Assembly: GCA_037893245.1 (NCBI GenBank) | Contig: JBAIAA010000240.1 | Location: forward strand, 496,001-560,000 | Direction of reading: 5' to 3' | DNA from: Crossaster papposus | Taxonomy: Eukaryota; Echinodermata; Asteroidea; Velatida; Solasteridae | DNA: 64,000 nt | In this document: in pieces, positions 33,905 to 46,874 of the stretch | Layout of the letters: every line of letters starts with the position of its first letter | Position numbering within the stretch: position 1 is the stretch's first letter | Made by a program: the position numbers and the translations under genes | Notes under the pieces: model-generated | Told to the model about the DNA's origin: nothing | What the model saw: the letters and a program-made list of their open reading frames with translations, nothing else | Database searches by the model: none

Positions 33905-36900
33905 TTATGTCATCTCGAAGAACATGACATTCTGAAAGTAGAAACGCACAAAGTTAAAATTAAAAAGGTTTGAGAAGGCCTAATATTGTCTCTGAAGAAG
34001 ATCATGTTAAGATTGAAATAATTATTAGGTCATCTCAACTTATTTGATTTGTATATTTCAGTTCATTCCAGCTAGTAAGCAGTTTGCAGCAGTTTTAATA
34101 TTATTCAAAGTTAAAGTTGACAACATGCATTAGAAAGGGGACAAAATTGCAATGCACCCCCTCAATGTTGGCTTAATGTGAGCACATAGCCGTTTTCCAA
34201 ACAACAGCGTCGTTGCGTTTATGGCTTCGTTCATGACAACGATGATAGAGCCAGAACGGAGCTGGAGGAGTTTGGAAAACGTCATATAATACTATAATCG
34301 GCCGCTTTTTAAACGCCAGCATAAGTGCGTTTCAGGCTTTATTACGATTGCCAAACTGCATTAATAAAGCCAAAACGGAGAAAAGCTGGGTTAAAATAAA
34401 CCACACGGATTCCACACACGGGGCGTTTATCGCATCATATCTACAGGCAAACCATCCCCGTGACGTCAGCAGGCGCAACTCGTGCAGAATCGGACGTGAA
34501 TCGAGACGTAAACGCTACTGATGTGACGTCCACTTTTTTTTTAGACGTGGGGTAAACAAGATATGACAAACTATTTTGTTTTCAACCAAACTAAGATGTT
34601 TTCAAATTTCAACCATTCAGCCTTCAAGATATTGAGTTTCAGAAAACAAGTTCTATCGCAGGAAATAAATCGGTAGATGGCGAGGTTTCCTGGGTCGAGC
34701 AACTTCCACCCGCGAGGCTAGGTCCGGGCAGACAATACCACTATTCCGGCTGCTGGTTGGAAATACCTAATCGACTGGTTGTTGTGCGCCGGTTTCAAAA
34801 TTCGAAGGCATTATTATTTCGTGATTCATTTGTATTTCCTTGCATATTGTAAAACAATTTACACAGATGCATATTATTACGTACTGCCGGCGTCCTATTT
34901 ACAAATGTTTAAATGAATCGAGGACAAACGAACGAACTAAGAATGAACGGAACTCAAAAGTAACATCGACACAAAAAAAACATGAGTTTAAAACAGCAAT
35001 CTGTCCAGTTGCTTAAATAAAAACTGATACATTGAAAGTTGGCACATTATAATGTACATACCATTAAGAAAGCAGCTCCGATTAGAAGGGCCTTACACTT
35101 GATGTCACACCCTTGTGGAACTGTAGTAAGAGTTAAAGGGTGCACGGTTGTATATAGGCCCAAAATTGCTTGCGCCGACCAGATCACATTTTGCATGCCC
35201 AGGAAATAATTTTCTAAAGAGCATTTTGAGAGCCATGCATTTAAAGGATTGTGAAAAATACAGTGTACCACCTCGGTCCGGGAGTGTGAGCTTCTAATTC
35301 TGAGCATTTGGGATGAATCTGGCCATGCAATTGGCACTACTTGGCTCTTGAGCTAGAGGGTATTTTTTTCAAAATGGACGCTCTGCAGATTGGACTTCAA
35401 AACTAGTTTTAGGGGTGTTCTCATTTGGAGGGAAATATCACCCAAAAGTTATCAGATGACCCCACACAAATTGAAAAGAAAATGAAAGATGGTGAAATAA
35501 GCTTCATTTTGGTGTATAGTTTAGTCACCTTGGAGAGTTGTGAGTATTTTTCCCAATTTTTTGAAGTTGGGGTATTTATTTATTGGGGTTGTCTATGGAC
35601 TTTATTTGGATGTGCGCAACCTATAGCGTATGAATGATGTAACTGTCTTGGTATAGATGTAAATGTAGATTGTAAAATTGGGCGGGCTGTTGGCATCGGT
35701 CCGCCGGTCACGGACCGCCGTACGCCGTGCGCCGCTAAGGTGCGACAGGGACACTCAATGGGCGCTGGATGCCCCGGGACCGGTTGATATCAAACAAGCT
35801 CAGTGTTGATCGAGGTTGCTGTTGATGTTTACGTAGATGTGGATGATGATGATAATGATGTAGAGGTATATTAATCAATATTGTTGAATGATAACATATT
35901 GTCAAAGCTAATACGGTGTTTGTGTACTCACATTGAATTGTGAATGTTTCGTGATCCATGTTAATATCTTGCTTCATTCCTCCCCACTGCTTACGAATCA
36001 ACCCAGTCTCATCACCAGAGACCTTCCAAACCTAAAATAGTGGATTAAATCTCAAATTAATAGGCCTAAACACAAATACTTAAACAAAACTAAAACTATA
36101 TTATAATGTGCCGTAGAAATTAAAATGGTGACGCTACCTCAATTTGTTTTTAAAGGAAAACCAGCCTAAAGTAAAAGTTGGTCTGAGGTATTTTGTGTCG
36201 TGATGCAAACTTAATCCTATCCCCAAAAGAAAAATAGTGGCGAATGTCGAAACAGTCGACCCAATTGTAAAGCCTTACCTGTACTTCTATGTCCGTTCGA
36301 CATCTACACGGGCAACACGGTGTCGATAGAGACATCAGCGGCGTCTTGTCGGCATCTTCGATCTTGAAAGAGGCTCCGAAAAGGCTCCATCTGGTGGTCG
36401 CAAAGTAAAACGGTCGCTGTTTCAATTTTTTTAATAATTCGTTGGTCGCACCAAGTGTAACGTGCTCATTGATAGTTGCCGCATCACGAAGTGACGTATT
36501 GTGTGCACAAAACCAATGGAAGAGTCATCACTTCGTGGTGCGGCAAAACTATCATACAATCGTCACTTCGTGGTGCACGCGACGAATTGGTTCAGATTAT
36601 TTCGCGCGTCAACATTTCTCACGTTTGTTTGACGTAACCAATAATCTCGCCACTCGGTGTCTGGACCATGACTCTCATCATGCAACACGGACAGCAACAG
36701 GCGTCGCACCGTAGAGGGCGCACCACATGGATGACGTCATTGCCATGTTTGTCTTTTAGAGCGAGGCGCAGTGGGCGCGCAGGGCCGCACCAGAAGCGCC
36801 CGCAGCAAGACGCATCTATAATAAAAGAATTAACAAGATTATTCTTTTCTGAACAAAAACCGGATGGTCGTAATGATAATGTCATACAGAAACTTGCAAT

Positions 36901-38362
36901 AAAAGCATTTAAGCTAGTCTTTAACAAAAGGTAAAATACTCAAAGACAGAGTTAAGTTGTATTCAAGTCCCTGCAAGTCACAAGTCCTTTCATAAAGCAA
37001 CTCGCAACTTGTAACTGGATTAACTTGTAACTGCTTTTGTTAAATACATGTAATAACAATGGAGAAAAATATCATCCTTACTGCAGCTGTGAAGCTAAAT
37101 TGCGAAGAATGTCACGTTATTACCCCGGTAATGCTGCCATTTCGGCGCAAAGCAGCTAAATCAACCACAATAACCATCTCTGCCCCAACACGTACCCATT
37201 TACTCCTACTATATGAAGAGAACCAGCTTGCATTATCGGCTATTTTGTATAACTAGTAATAGTATATTTTACAGAAAAAGCGAATCACATAATACACCGA
37301 TAGCCTTTTTAAACAATGCCTCCCAAATTAAATTGTACCTTCTATCGCAAGAAAAAGTTGCTCTTTCTCCTTGTTTGTCAGAAAATATGTATTAGTGACG
37401 TCACAACCAGCGCCTGTTATCACAAGAAACAATATATATTATGTCTCGTTGCTGTTAGCAAAAAGGCAAAATTATTATAAAAAACTAGTATTTGTACGCG
37501 AAGACCTGTTGAAACTCGACAATACAAACAATTAAGTATACATGTACTTAGAGAATCTGTAACGGCTGCAAACGCCAAATGGGACTACAAATAATACCAT
37601 GTACATATCGCGATAAACCGCAGCATTCAAGAAATGTAAATATGGTTACTGCACGACCAGCACAACACGCTGAGGAATGTGAGACGGTTTGTGAAAAAAA
37701 CGGTATAAAACTGGTGGATTTAAAGTTGTATTAAACGGAATGAAAATGTCATTCAAACAAAACAAAAAGTAACAACTTGACGATTGGTATATTTGAATTG
37801 AACTTGTGCTTTCGTTCTAATTTCGGCGACTCGCGCTGTGTACAAGTAACAATGGATTTAATGCCAAGTAACAATGGATTTTAATTGTTAGTGCACCGTT
37901 ATTCTTTTGTTAGATATTAAGTGCAAAACTGCTCCGACTGAATACGAAATTCAGTATTGCCGAGTATTTCTATAAATTGCAAGTTGTAATGCAAGAACAA
38001 AAAATCGATAATTTTACCCTGAATAAAGTGCAACTTCATTTACAATCCTATACAATTGGCACCGACAATTTCAAGGTTTAAAAAAATTAAATTCAAGATT
38101 GCTTCATGAAGAATTTCTTATGATTATTAATAAAGAAACAGCTAGAAATTTAGGGGAACTAACCAACAGTCTCGACTGTCTGTTGCACTGTCACCTCGGC
38201 CGTGTTCTGAAGGATTTCAAGCCCCGCGTAAATGTCGTCTTCTCCCCTGCCGTCCAGACCGCCCTGTGCACGGTAGGCTGTCGGTGTGCTCCCCCGCGCC
38301 CACGTCATCTCGGTCGGGCCCGGTGATCGTGGGCTCGGTTGTTTGGTCACAGCTTGGCTCAT
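33905..38362 (-). CDS. PLSCR: Phospholipid scramblase family protein
   Basis: Exons (minus order): 38362-38164, 37413-37339, 36815-36623, 36390-36279, 36031-35932, 35120-35062, 33931-33905; total 254 aa. Scramblases of this family are palmitoylated, single-pass, calcium-responsive membrane proteins implicated in mixing lipids between bilayer leaflets. Matches in order: GLEILQNTAEVTVQQTVE, TNKEKEQLFLAIEDASCCGR, VRPLRCDACCCPCC (palmitoylation-type Cys cluster), GEIIGYVKQTWSLFGASFK, VWKVSGDETGLIRKQWGG, FTIQFPQGCDIKCKALLIGA, and a C-terminal membrane segment ending FLMNVMFFEMT. All junctions are GT-AG and in frame. The start ATG (38362) fits an N-terminus with few prolines, so the SH3-type PxxP region of PLSCR1 is short. 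The last exon adds only 8 residues and supplies the end of the membrane helix. Which vertebrate paralog is closest is not decided. Confidence 0.93.
36465..36552. repeat. Foldback unit in scramblase intron 3
   Basis: TGATAGTTGCCGCATCACGAAGTGACG and TCATCACTTCGTGGTGCGGC...ACTATCA form inverted arms. A third partial copy, CGTCACTTCGTGGTGCACGCG, follows at 36561. Confidence 0.65.
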
Positions 38363-39800
38363 AATTCTTAATTTGCGGTAGGACAAAAATTGGGACACCA
38401 CTTTCAGAAGAGATGCAAGATTTGCAAGTTTCCCTATAAACTCGTGTTCACCCCGGCGACGTGGGAGTAGGCCGGACCATGAAGCTATATCAGTGGTAGT
38501 ATAACAACTGGCATTCCACCAATCAGATACGAGCAACTGACTACTGCTCGCGATCGATCCAATGAAAAGAGATCTGGGGCATCTAGCACATTGGCGGTAA
38601 AAACAATTTACGCCATTTACGTATAATTGCAAGATTTCCTAAAGATTTTAAACAGGACTGTTCGTAAGGGTTAAGAGCGATAATTTATAATGATGAAATG
38701 CCCTCTCCACTAGCACTCAAACCTCCTCTCATTTAAACAAAAATATATTCATATAAAGTTTATCACGTAAGCGCCCTCTTGTGACGACAGAATCGATATA
38801 AGCAGCGCCGCCAGCGTCAGAAACGACACAGTGCTGGATTTAATACGGACAATTTACAGAAGACAAAACTTTTTAAAGCATTTTATAAACAAACAGAGGA
38901 CATAATAAATAAATCAATGTTTAAATAAAGAAGTTCATGATGCTTATACGTCTTAAAATTTATTCTAAAATTACTAAAACGATATACAATGATGTGAATT
39001 GGGAGCCTTTGGATTTGATTTTGGAAATCTTTTTGTTGAAATCACATCGTGCTAAATGTGTCCGCTTTCCGCTTTGAATGCAAAATCAGATCATGCCCTT
39101 TCCAAGTGTCATTATAGGGAAAAACAGTGTTAATATGAATATTCTATTTGTAACCTGTGGCAAAGCCAATAACAATGTTTTATATGTGTAGTATTCAAAT
39201 TTAAATGTTGATGGCGTGCCAGATCGAACGATGTATAAACATGAAAGTTGAGGTTAAAGGTTAACATTGCAGCCGGATGCAGTCTCAGGCCGTATCTACT
39301 GGACTACTTGAATCTACTTAAATCTACTTAAATCTACTGAAATCTACTGAAATCTACTTAAATCGCCATTGTTGTTGCTTATACATGTATTTTGATATGA
39401 GATAATAATAACATGCAGGTTTTTTTTATATATCGCACGTGCCCAGGACTGGTACTCAAGACGCTGTGTCTTTATTATCACTGCTTATTTTGTTCACAGA
39501 CAATATTTTCTCGTAAACAAACTCTAACAAATTGCTAATAAAACAAAGTTTTAAGGCAATAAACATATAATCTTGGAAAAGCACTTACTTAAAAAAAATG
39601 CCAAAAAACCCCAAAACATTTGTTTTACAAAAATAATGTTAACAATATACCATATATTTTATAAAAGTAGTGTACGGCCTTGAACCGTTGGCACCTTATT
39701 ATTTTGAAACACCTCCAAATATATAAAGGTATTGCATCAACACGGTCACCTGCGTGCAAAGCACAGGTAACCAGTTGGAACGAGGTGGCGTAGGTGACGT
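38363..39800. other. Intergenic region upstream of the scramblase
   Basis: Expected to hold the scramblase promoter. An 11-bp tandem repeat (AATCTACTTAA-type, about five units) lies at 39309-39365. Nothing else was recognised. Confidence 0.45.
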
Positions 39801-39916
39801 CTATGGTTTGGCCGGCGCCTTGCCCTCAACTTTATCCCCAGAAGTGCTGCCGCCGGTAACGTCCCGAAGCCCGCCCTCAACGGCCGCCTGCTCACGTTTC
39901 TTCTTTTTCTCAACCG
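39801..39916 (-). CDS. Candidate terminal exon for the duplicated MTDSD first exons
   Basis: A minus-strand open segment following a good acceptor (CTTTGGTTCCACAG|CG) and ending in TAG at 39801. It encodes AVEKKKKREQAAVEGG, then LRDVTGGSTSGDKVEGKAPA, then KP. Its entry phase (2 bases completing a codon after G) matches the phase-1 donor of the exon at 41737-41557, giving a 98-aa protein if joined. It has high lysine/glutamate content and is disordered-looking. No copy of this exon was seen beside the duplicated first exons at 46.7 and 57 kb. The link is inferred from phase, strand and spacing, so an independent gene is possible. Confidence 0.42.
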
Positions 39917-41556
39917 CTGTGGAACCAAAGAACACAAAGGAAATCCAGTAAAATAACGAAGTGCAAATAAACGTAAGATAGTTAGATTTAAACATGATTA
40001 CAGATCGATTAGAGTTCACTAATAAGATTTAAGGACTCGAGGTTTTTTTCCTAGTCATCATTTTAGGTCCAATATGAGAATTAAGGACCATGTCCAAACA
40101 CTGCCATCTAATAAAGTGGCAACAGTTTACCACTGAACACAGTAATTAAACGTGTAAGTTTGCTTTGTTTAGATTTTCTAAAAATGTGTATATGAGACGC
40201 ATTTTCTTTTTACTTTTTTCATTATTTTCTTCAAAAGTACAGCATGCCAGAAGGACTAATTTTACAGGGAGTTTAGAGTTTATGATTACATCGAGTAAGT
40301 TTTGAACAATAATCCGGTTGGTTACTTTAGTTTTGGGATAGTTGCAAAAGGTTTACTGTCCCTTTAAATGATTCCATACAAACATTGAACTAATTAAGGG
40401 CAAAGATAAACATAAATATATAAAATTACAAAGAATAACGTCTATAAATGCATCAAAACCACAGAAAGGGTTGAGCAATGTGGTGTTTTCCTTAGAACAA
40501 TATCGCGAATAACAGACTGGCCCATATGGAAAGATACAAACATTTCCTTTAATGACTTGCATGGAAAGATACAAACATTTCCTTTAATGACTTGCATGGA
40601 ACCACCACAAAAGTTGTAAGGCGCCCTCATTTGGCAAGTTTGCACGAGGGCGGTGAACGTGACCTTTCTATTCATATGCACAAGTAGGAGAACAATAGAC
40701 TCGACGGTGTGTAAACCGACGTGCCGGATCAATAGGTCAAGTTGAAAGGTCGATTGACATTACATGTTTTTAAACCGCAATATGAATGGATGACAAGTTT
40801 AGGTTGGGAAAGAAAATCACCCCATATGCGATAATAATGTTGGACACAAACAATTATCTTATATTTCGAGCGGCAGAACTTCTGACTTGACTTGTCCACG
40901 AAACTGATTTATGAGGAACTCTGACTTCTATTATGCCCATGGAGTAAGAGAACTGACACAAAAACGGACAATTGCACAACAATTTTACGAGCTGCAAATA
41001 TAGAAAACCTCAATGAAGAAAGCTTGTTGGTACTTCTTACTCACGTACATGTACCGGTATACGGTACGTGATTTTAGTATATGTAGACCACAAATTCACA
41101 GGTCTTAAGGCACCGAGACAAGGAAGAAGTAATTAATGCTCTAAAACTACGGTTCTATCCACTGTTCTTAGACCTTGATCCTGATTATTACATGTACATT
41201 GCATGTATACCTGTATAGCTGCAACCTATTAATGCCAATGACAAACATAAGGTGGCAACTGGATCCACTCAAAATCTACAGGGATCATCCATGGATTGCT
41301 ACATGATCGAGACCAGAAAAGCAAAAAGCGGCAACAAATTGTACAGAACATTTCAGACCTCTGAAATTTACAGTTCAGTTTCACCCCGTGTGTGGTATAT
41401 TCGGCAGGCAATCATGCATCACTGCTATGGAGCTTACAGAATCAAGGCAGGCCTAACAGAAAAAAACACAACACTAGCTTCTTACTCCCAACAACGACAC
41501 TCGTCGACAGGCCTGACACCCCTGACCCCCATTCACACCGCCCAGAAACACTCTAC
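39917..41556. other. Non-coding part of array unit 1
   Basis: It contains the conserved block repeated in all units (GGCGCCCTCATTTGGCAAG near 40621, GACGTGCCGGATCAATAGG near 40718). Reading frames here are broken differently between copies, so I see no coding gene. Confidence 0.45.
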
Positions 41557-41737
41557 CTTTTCTATAATCTTCCATGACCTGTGGGTTCTTGACCGTCATA
41601 TCGTCGTCTTTCTCACACGGTTCCCGTGCACGTGAAGCCGTCCCGGGTTTGCTTGCGAGCGGAGCCGCTATGTCCCCCGTGGCTTCAGGCTGAGCTTGCT
41701 GACCCGTGCCTGGTGTTGGAGTATCGCTGTCAGTCAT
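41557..41737 (-). CDS. MTDSD first exon, copy 1
   Basis: Starts at ATG 41737 (MTDSDTPTPGTGQQAQ), passes SKPGTASRAREPCEKDDD, ends NPQVMEDYRK, then donor AAAAG|GTAGAG in phase 1; 60 codons. Hydrophilic, Pro/Thr/charged, no signal peptide or membrane segment, family not recognised. It lies head to head with the MGN gene (ATG to ATG 887 bp), so both may share regulatory DNA. Copies at 46694-46874 and 56885-57065 have the same length and donor. All three frames are intact, which argues that it is real coding sequence. The next exon may be 39801-39916. Confidence 0.6.
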
Positions 41738-42423
41738 TTTTACTAGATTCGCCTTTAAGAACTGGTAAAACGCTGCAAGTGTGTACAAAAGAATGTACTA
41801 CACGTAGAAGGCTCAAGTACACGTCCAAATGAGGTTTAGCAGAGGCCTGTTGTCGAGGCAGCTTGCATGGAAAGCACACAGGAACAGTGGTCATGCGACC
41901 ACACCAGCACTAGATGGTTGTGTCACTTCCTGGCCTACTTATTTAGTGGAATCTAAAACCACAAGGTTAACTAAAACAACCCACGCAAACACTCCCAAAG
42001 CCCTACATAAAAAAATAAAAAACTCCCAGATCCTGTTTCAAATGAAGTGTTGAATATAACTGGCTGTTGGATATTACTCGGTACCTAAATAAATTGTACA
42101 CTGTATAATTATATAATTTAGTTCAGTTTATCATCACCAATTAATTTATAGCCACGTTGGGCAAATACATTTGTCGTGCTACGTCAATTTTTACAAAGCA
42201 CCAGAAAAGATGTAAAGGCAGCAAGGGGTATTTCCCCATTACGCAGACCAGGCCAAATCAAGCCTATTCCACTTGATGTAAGATGGGGGGAGTAGCTTCA
42301 TCAGAAACCCCCCGAGAGAAAGGTATATGAAGTATCTCAATCCTTCTAAAGCAAAGTGCTGTTTGATATGTTATCCCTCTCCCACGGAAAGTCCAGTAGT
42401 AGGAAAAGGTGCCCAAAACACAG

Positions 42424-42430
42424 TATATAA
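42424..42430 (+). promoter_or_regulatory. TATA box candidate, MGN gene 1
   Basis: TATATAA 200 bp before the ATG. The same motif lies at the matching place in copies 2 (47571) and 4 (57772). Confidence 0.6.
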
Positions 42431-42623
42431 ACTTCAACAACCACCATACTCTTTTGAAAGGACCCCGAAATCATTTTGATATGTTCCATGCCGTCAATTG
42501 AATGTGAGCAAGTTGAATGTGAGCAAATAATACAGTCATTTCCCGAGTGGCGTTTTACAAGTTCACATCGACGCAAACACTCTCTAGAAAAGTTGCGGTT
42601 GTCCTCTTGATTTGACCAAAAAT

Positions 42624-44309
42624 ATGGGTAACTTCTTCAGTACTACAGAGACTGAGGAGCATGGTATGTCACTTTTTGTCTGATTTTTGTTTATCATGTA
42701 GATTTGCAGCGGAGTAATATTAACGCCTACATCACAAAAATGATGTGCATGCGGAGGGACTCGGCACAGTTCTTTGATGTAATTAAAGGAAAGTTTATTC
42801 CATTTGCATTTATAGGGTTTACGACCTGAGCTGTAGTCTGAAACATGAAATACAGATGGGTATTTTTTGTCTGTGAAATTGCGTTTAGACAAACAAAATC
42901 ACCTCTAATCGAGTGGACGCACTCTATTGTCGCCGCTGCGGGCGAATATAAAGCATATACTTAATCCATTATTGTCGAGTTGATGAACAAAACGTTACAG
43001 AAAGAGTGGCCCGTTGAATATTAAAACATGGCTCACCAATTTTGAAACTATTGAAGGTATCTCTGTAAACCCATCCTGGCCGATTCATGATTCATTGGGT
43101 GTGGAGACCGGTGAATCCGGTAAGTATAGGTTTTCTAATTAGATCTACAAACAGTAAACAATTGTTGTCAGTTGTGCATTTTTATCGTTTGAAGCAGCAA
43201 CAGTGTTCAACAATCTTAATTAATTATACTGATGAAATAGGGTTTTGGCTTCTATATACTTTGACGACTCTCTGCAGCGCCCGAAAAGTGGCCAAGTACA
43301 GATTCTAAATTCCCACTAGCAAAATTGTATGATGTCCCAAACGTGGATAACTCTTGTTTTGCGTCTTCCGCTAGTGTGCGTCGTTGCACTGCTTACGCGC
43401 GCCATTTTGCGGATTACAAACCACCTACACAAAGTAATTTTCAAAAATGTGCCTCTGAGACGCATCTCTGGAAATTACCTTTTTTAAAATTTTCGTCAAA
43501 ATGAGAGCATAGCTGACGGGAACAATTTTCTAGGAAGTTTAGTGTTAATAATATATGTACAATAAGTAAGCGTTTCAACAGTATTTTGATAGGTTACTTT
43601 TTGAATAGCTGTGAAAGCTATACTTTAGCTTTAAATCAATCATAACTAAAGACTGTTCAACGATTTTAGTGTCAACAATACAAATACGAATCCGGAGAAT
43701 TGGTTGCAAACACGTTTGGCCTTTAGAGCCTGAAGTAAAACGTCAATAAAAGGCTACGGATATTATGTTTATTAATTTCAGGTCCAATCATATTGGAATT
43801 ACAACCGGAACGAGTTACCCTGCAATATGGGGATACACGTACGTTTATGGTAAAATATCAAGCTAATTATCCTGTGACCATTGGTTTACACATTGAGACG
43901 GACCAGGGAATAACTTCCATTACCAAATCGGGACGCGAGAAATTTGCTCACTTTTCCTTCAACATTAAGAAAGCGACTCCTGGCCAGCACACTGGAACTT
44001 ACACAGTAACAATCGAGGAAACACGTCCTCGGATAATTGGTAACAGCCCAGATCCAGTGCAAGTGCAGTGGGAAATACATGTAAGTGGTGTTTTCCACAG
44101 AAGACCAAATTACTAAATTTAGTAGATTTGTTTCCTTTCTTTTAAAGTTGAGAATTTAGTACGTTGTTCAAACATTATCATTAACTTTAAAAATATCACT
44201 TTTACCACCATAGTCACGCAAAATTCGGAATATTTTTGACATATTGTACCTGCAAATATGTTTGGTCTTTTGCTTTTTTGTTAAGGTTCTTCCATTTTCC
44301 ACCGGTTAA
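42624..44309 (+). CDS. Array gene 1: myristoylation-motif N-terminus plus one Ig-like domain
   Basis: Exons: 42624-42663, 43057-43119, 43782-44080, 44286-44309; 141 aa, all GT-AG, phases 1,1,0. Exon 1 encodes MGNFFSTTETEEH, a fit to the N-myristoylation consensus (Gly2, Ser6). Exon 2 (63 bp, symmetric 1-1) encodes ISVNPSWPIHDSLGVETGES. Exon 3 is the domain (about residues 35-134): GPIILELQPE, strand B-like FMVKYQANYP, strand C-like VTIGLHIE, strand F/G-like HTGTYTVTIEE. This is the DxGxYxCx pattern of I-set Ig domains with Val in place of Cys. Exon 4 encodes VLPFSTG and stop. No signal peptide or membrane helix, so a cytosolic or membrane-anchored location is inferred. I recognise no named family. 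Fibronectin-III-like or other beta-sandwich folds are alternatives. Confidence 0.68.
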
Positions 44310-45369
44310 TGCTGTACTACGCATGGAAGGTGGCAACATAGGAACCCGAGCCCCATCCCCATCATGTCCTCTATCATGTCCGCCAACAGTACTTCAGCCA
44401 ATTGTTGAGTAAAATGTTCTAATAAGACTGTATTTACTATAGCGTTTGGTTTATATTTTAACGGTGTTTGCAGAACACAATGAGCATTTGTTTAATTAAA
44501 GTGACGCTATTGCCAAAAGATATACAATGTAGTAAGTATGTTTAATTGACACTTAGAGACATTTGTCTATATCTCAAGCTACTCAAAGTCAATTACGCTT
44601 ATAATAGGCGCGCCTTGTGGTTTAAATGTTTCGAGTTTCTTTCTTATCCTTTTCTATAATTACCTATACAAAGTTTGTTTCCATAGCCTGCTTATGTTGT
44701 TTGGAAATGAGAAGTCTGGATAAACATTATTGTTGTTTATAGCTTTACGACATTCCCAGATACAAGGATATTTAGAAGTGTAGTTCAGGCATTTTTTCCC
44801 AGATACAATATTTCTAATTGATCGCAGTAACATAAGCACAGTAACTTTAGCACTACCAATTATTTTTGTTTCTTTGTACCGGTTTCGCAATACGAACAAT
44901 CTGTTTTAATTGTACAGGTTTGGCAATACAAACGGAATTGTGACATCAACAAAGACAAACAAGTAAATAGGGCAACTATTGCCATAATAGACAACCAATT
45001 CAAATCATAAGTTATCTGAACAAGCGGTTAAAACACTTTGGAATATTTTCATTTATGAATAATTTGTGTTCCTTTTTATCTATTGCATTATACTTTATAA
45101 AACTGCTATAAATCATTTTCGGAAGTTGTTTTACGAACATTACGGTGTCTCTGGTTGGGAATAACAAAATAAAACGTGAGATGGGAAGCTTTGTCTCCGA
45201 GTATCTGGGCAGCTAGTTTTTGTCACTTCGTATCAGCAATGCTGTACTTCTAAACGTGTCTCAGCCTTTCGGGCTTTTGAGCCCTTAAGGCTCTGCCCAA
45301 TTGTAGAACTTCATGATTATTTAAACCCATACAAGTGTTTGATCAATTTTGTTCCATTTAAATTATTAG

Positions 45370-45543
45370 ATACAAACATTGAAACAATTAAGGAGGTCAT
45401 ATTAGATAAACATACATTAAATGTAGATGAAATTACAAACAATAACGTCTACAAATCCGTCAAAACCACAGAAAGAGATGAGCAGGATGGTGTTTTCTCA
45501 AAGACAATATCGTGTATAACTCGTCCATATGGAATGACACAAA
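45370..45543 (+). other. Exon-like block, copy in unit 2 (174 bp, phase 1-1)
   Basis: Open for 58 codons between an AG (TTAAATTATTAG) and a donor ACAAA|GTAAGC. It encodes TNIETIKEVILDKHTLNVDE, then ITNNNVYKSVKTTERDEQDG, then VFSKTIS. Unit 3 (51262) keeps the frame except for one base lost near the end, while units 1 and 4 are broken. It may be an old exon or part of a degraded mobile element. Confidence 0.35.
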
Positions 45544-46693
45544 GTAAGCATTTTTTAATGACTTGCATGGTATTTAACCAAAAAGGGTGAAGAACGCCCC
45601 TGTTTGGCAAGTTTGCACGGGGGCGGTGAACGTGACCTTTCTATTCATATGCACAAGTAGGATAACAATAGGCTCGACGGCGTAAACCGACGTGCCGGAT
45701 CAATAGGTCAAGTTGAAAGGTCGATCGACATTACATGTCTTTACAGCGCAATATTAATGGATGACAAGTTTAGGTTGGGAACAAAATCACCCCATATGCG
45801 ATATTTGTTGGATACAAAAAATGAGCGGCAGAACTTCTGGGGATAATTATTCCATTTCAGTAAACATTTTGACCCGTCCATTTCAGAATACTCTGTTGTA
45901 TAATTTGTCATTCTGGTAAAAGCCCCTATTGCAAAACAAACATGCGATATAGTTATATAATTATAATATAGTAAATAGGCTACGGTCCTTGACTTGTCCA
46001 CGAAACGGATTTGTGAGGAACTCTGACTTCTATATGTTCATGTAGTAAGAGAACTGAATATCTAACAACACACACAAAACTGACAATTGCACAAAAATAT
46101 TACGAGCTGCAAATCTAGACAACCTCACCGTAGAAAGCTTGTTGGTACTTCTTAGTCACGTATACATGTACGTGCTCTTTTAGTATGTGTAGACAACAAA
46201 TTCACAGGTCTTAAGGCACCGAGACAGGGAAGAAGAAATTAATGCTCTAAAACTACGGTTCTATCCACTGTTCCTAGACTAGACTATCCTAGACCTTTAT
46301 CCTGATTATTACATGTACATGGCATGTATCAGTACCTGCATAGCTGCAACCTAGTAATAATGTCAATGACAAACACAAGGTAGCAAATGGATCCACTCAA
46401 AATGTACAGGGATCATTCCTGGATTACTACGTGATCGAGACCAAAAGCACAATTGTAGGGCCTACAGAACATTTCAGGCCTCTGAACTTTACAGTTCAGG
46501 TTCATCCCGTGTGTGGTATATTCGACAGGCAATCATGCATCACTGATATAGTGCTTATAGAAACTTGAAATCAAGGCAGGTCTATCAGAAAAAAACACAA
46601 CACTATAGCTTCTTACTCTCCACACTTACAACGACACTCGCCGACAGGCCTGACACCCCTGACACCCATTCACACCGCCCAGAAACACTCTAC

Positions 46694-46874
46694 CTTTTCT
46701 ATAATCTTCCATGACCTGTGGGTTCTTGACCGTCATGTCGTCGTCTTTCTCACACGGTTCCCGTGCACGCGAAGCCGTCCCGGGTTTGCTTGCGAGCGGA
46801 GCCGCTACCTCCCCCGTGGCTTCAGGCCGAGCTTGCTGACCCGTGCCTGGTGTTGGAGTATCGCTGTCAGTCAT
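46694..46874 (-). CDS. MTDSD first exon, copy 2
   Basis: Same 181-bp length, start and phase-1 donor as copy 1. Changes include Q to R, and DI to EV, in the stretch QARPEATGEVAAPL. It is intact, but no matching downstream exon was seen in unit 2; the next exon may be the distant one at 39801-39916 or may be missing. Confidence 0.52.

Larger units (their letters stand above)
40376..45364. repeat. Tandem segmental array, unit 1
   Basis: Order in the unit: relic of the ATACAAACATTGAA block, conserved non-coding block, minus-strand MTDSD exon (41557-41737), TATA box, MGN/Ig-like gene (42624-44309), then about 1 kb of trailing DNA. Unit 2 repeats the same order with nearly identical introns. Boundaries are set by eye and are approximate. 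Confidence 0.8.

Noticed and set aside
39917..40019. Hydrophobic frame reading into the 39801 exon, like a small membrane protein
   Set aside because: The hydrophobic part is the T-rich tract before a good splice acceptor, so it is more likely intron.
41252..41635. Plus-strand frame of 127 codons in array unit 1
   Set aside because: Partly kept in unit 4 but broken in unit 2, overlaps the MTDSD exon, and has no matching splice pattern.
44660..44899. Minus-strand 79-codon frame repeated at 50540-50779
   Set aside because: Repeated only because the whole segment is duplicated; low-complexity composition and no start or splice context.
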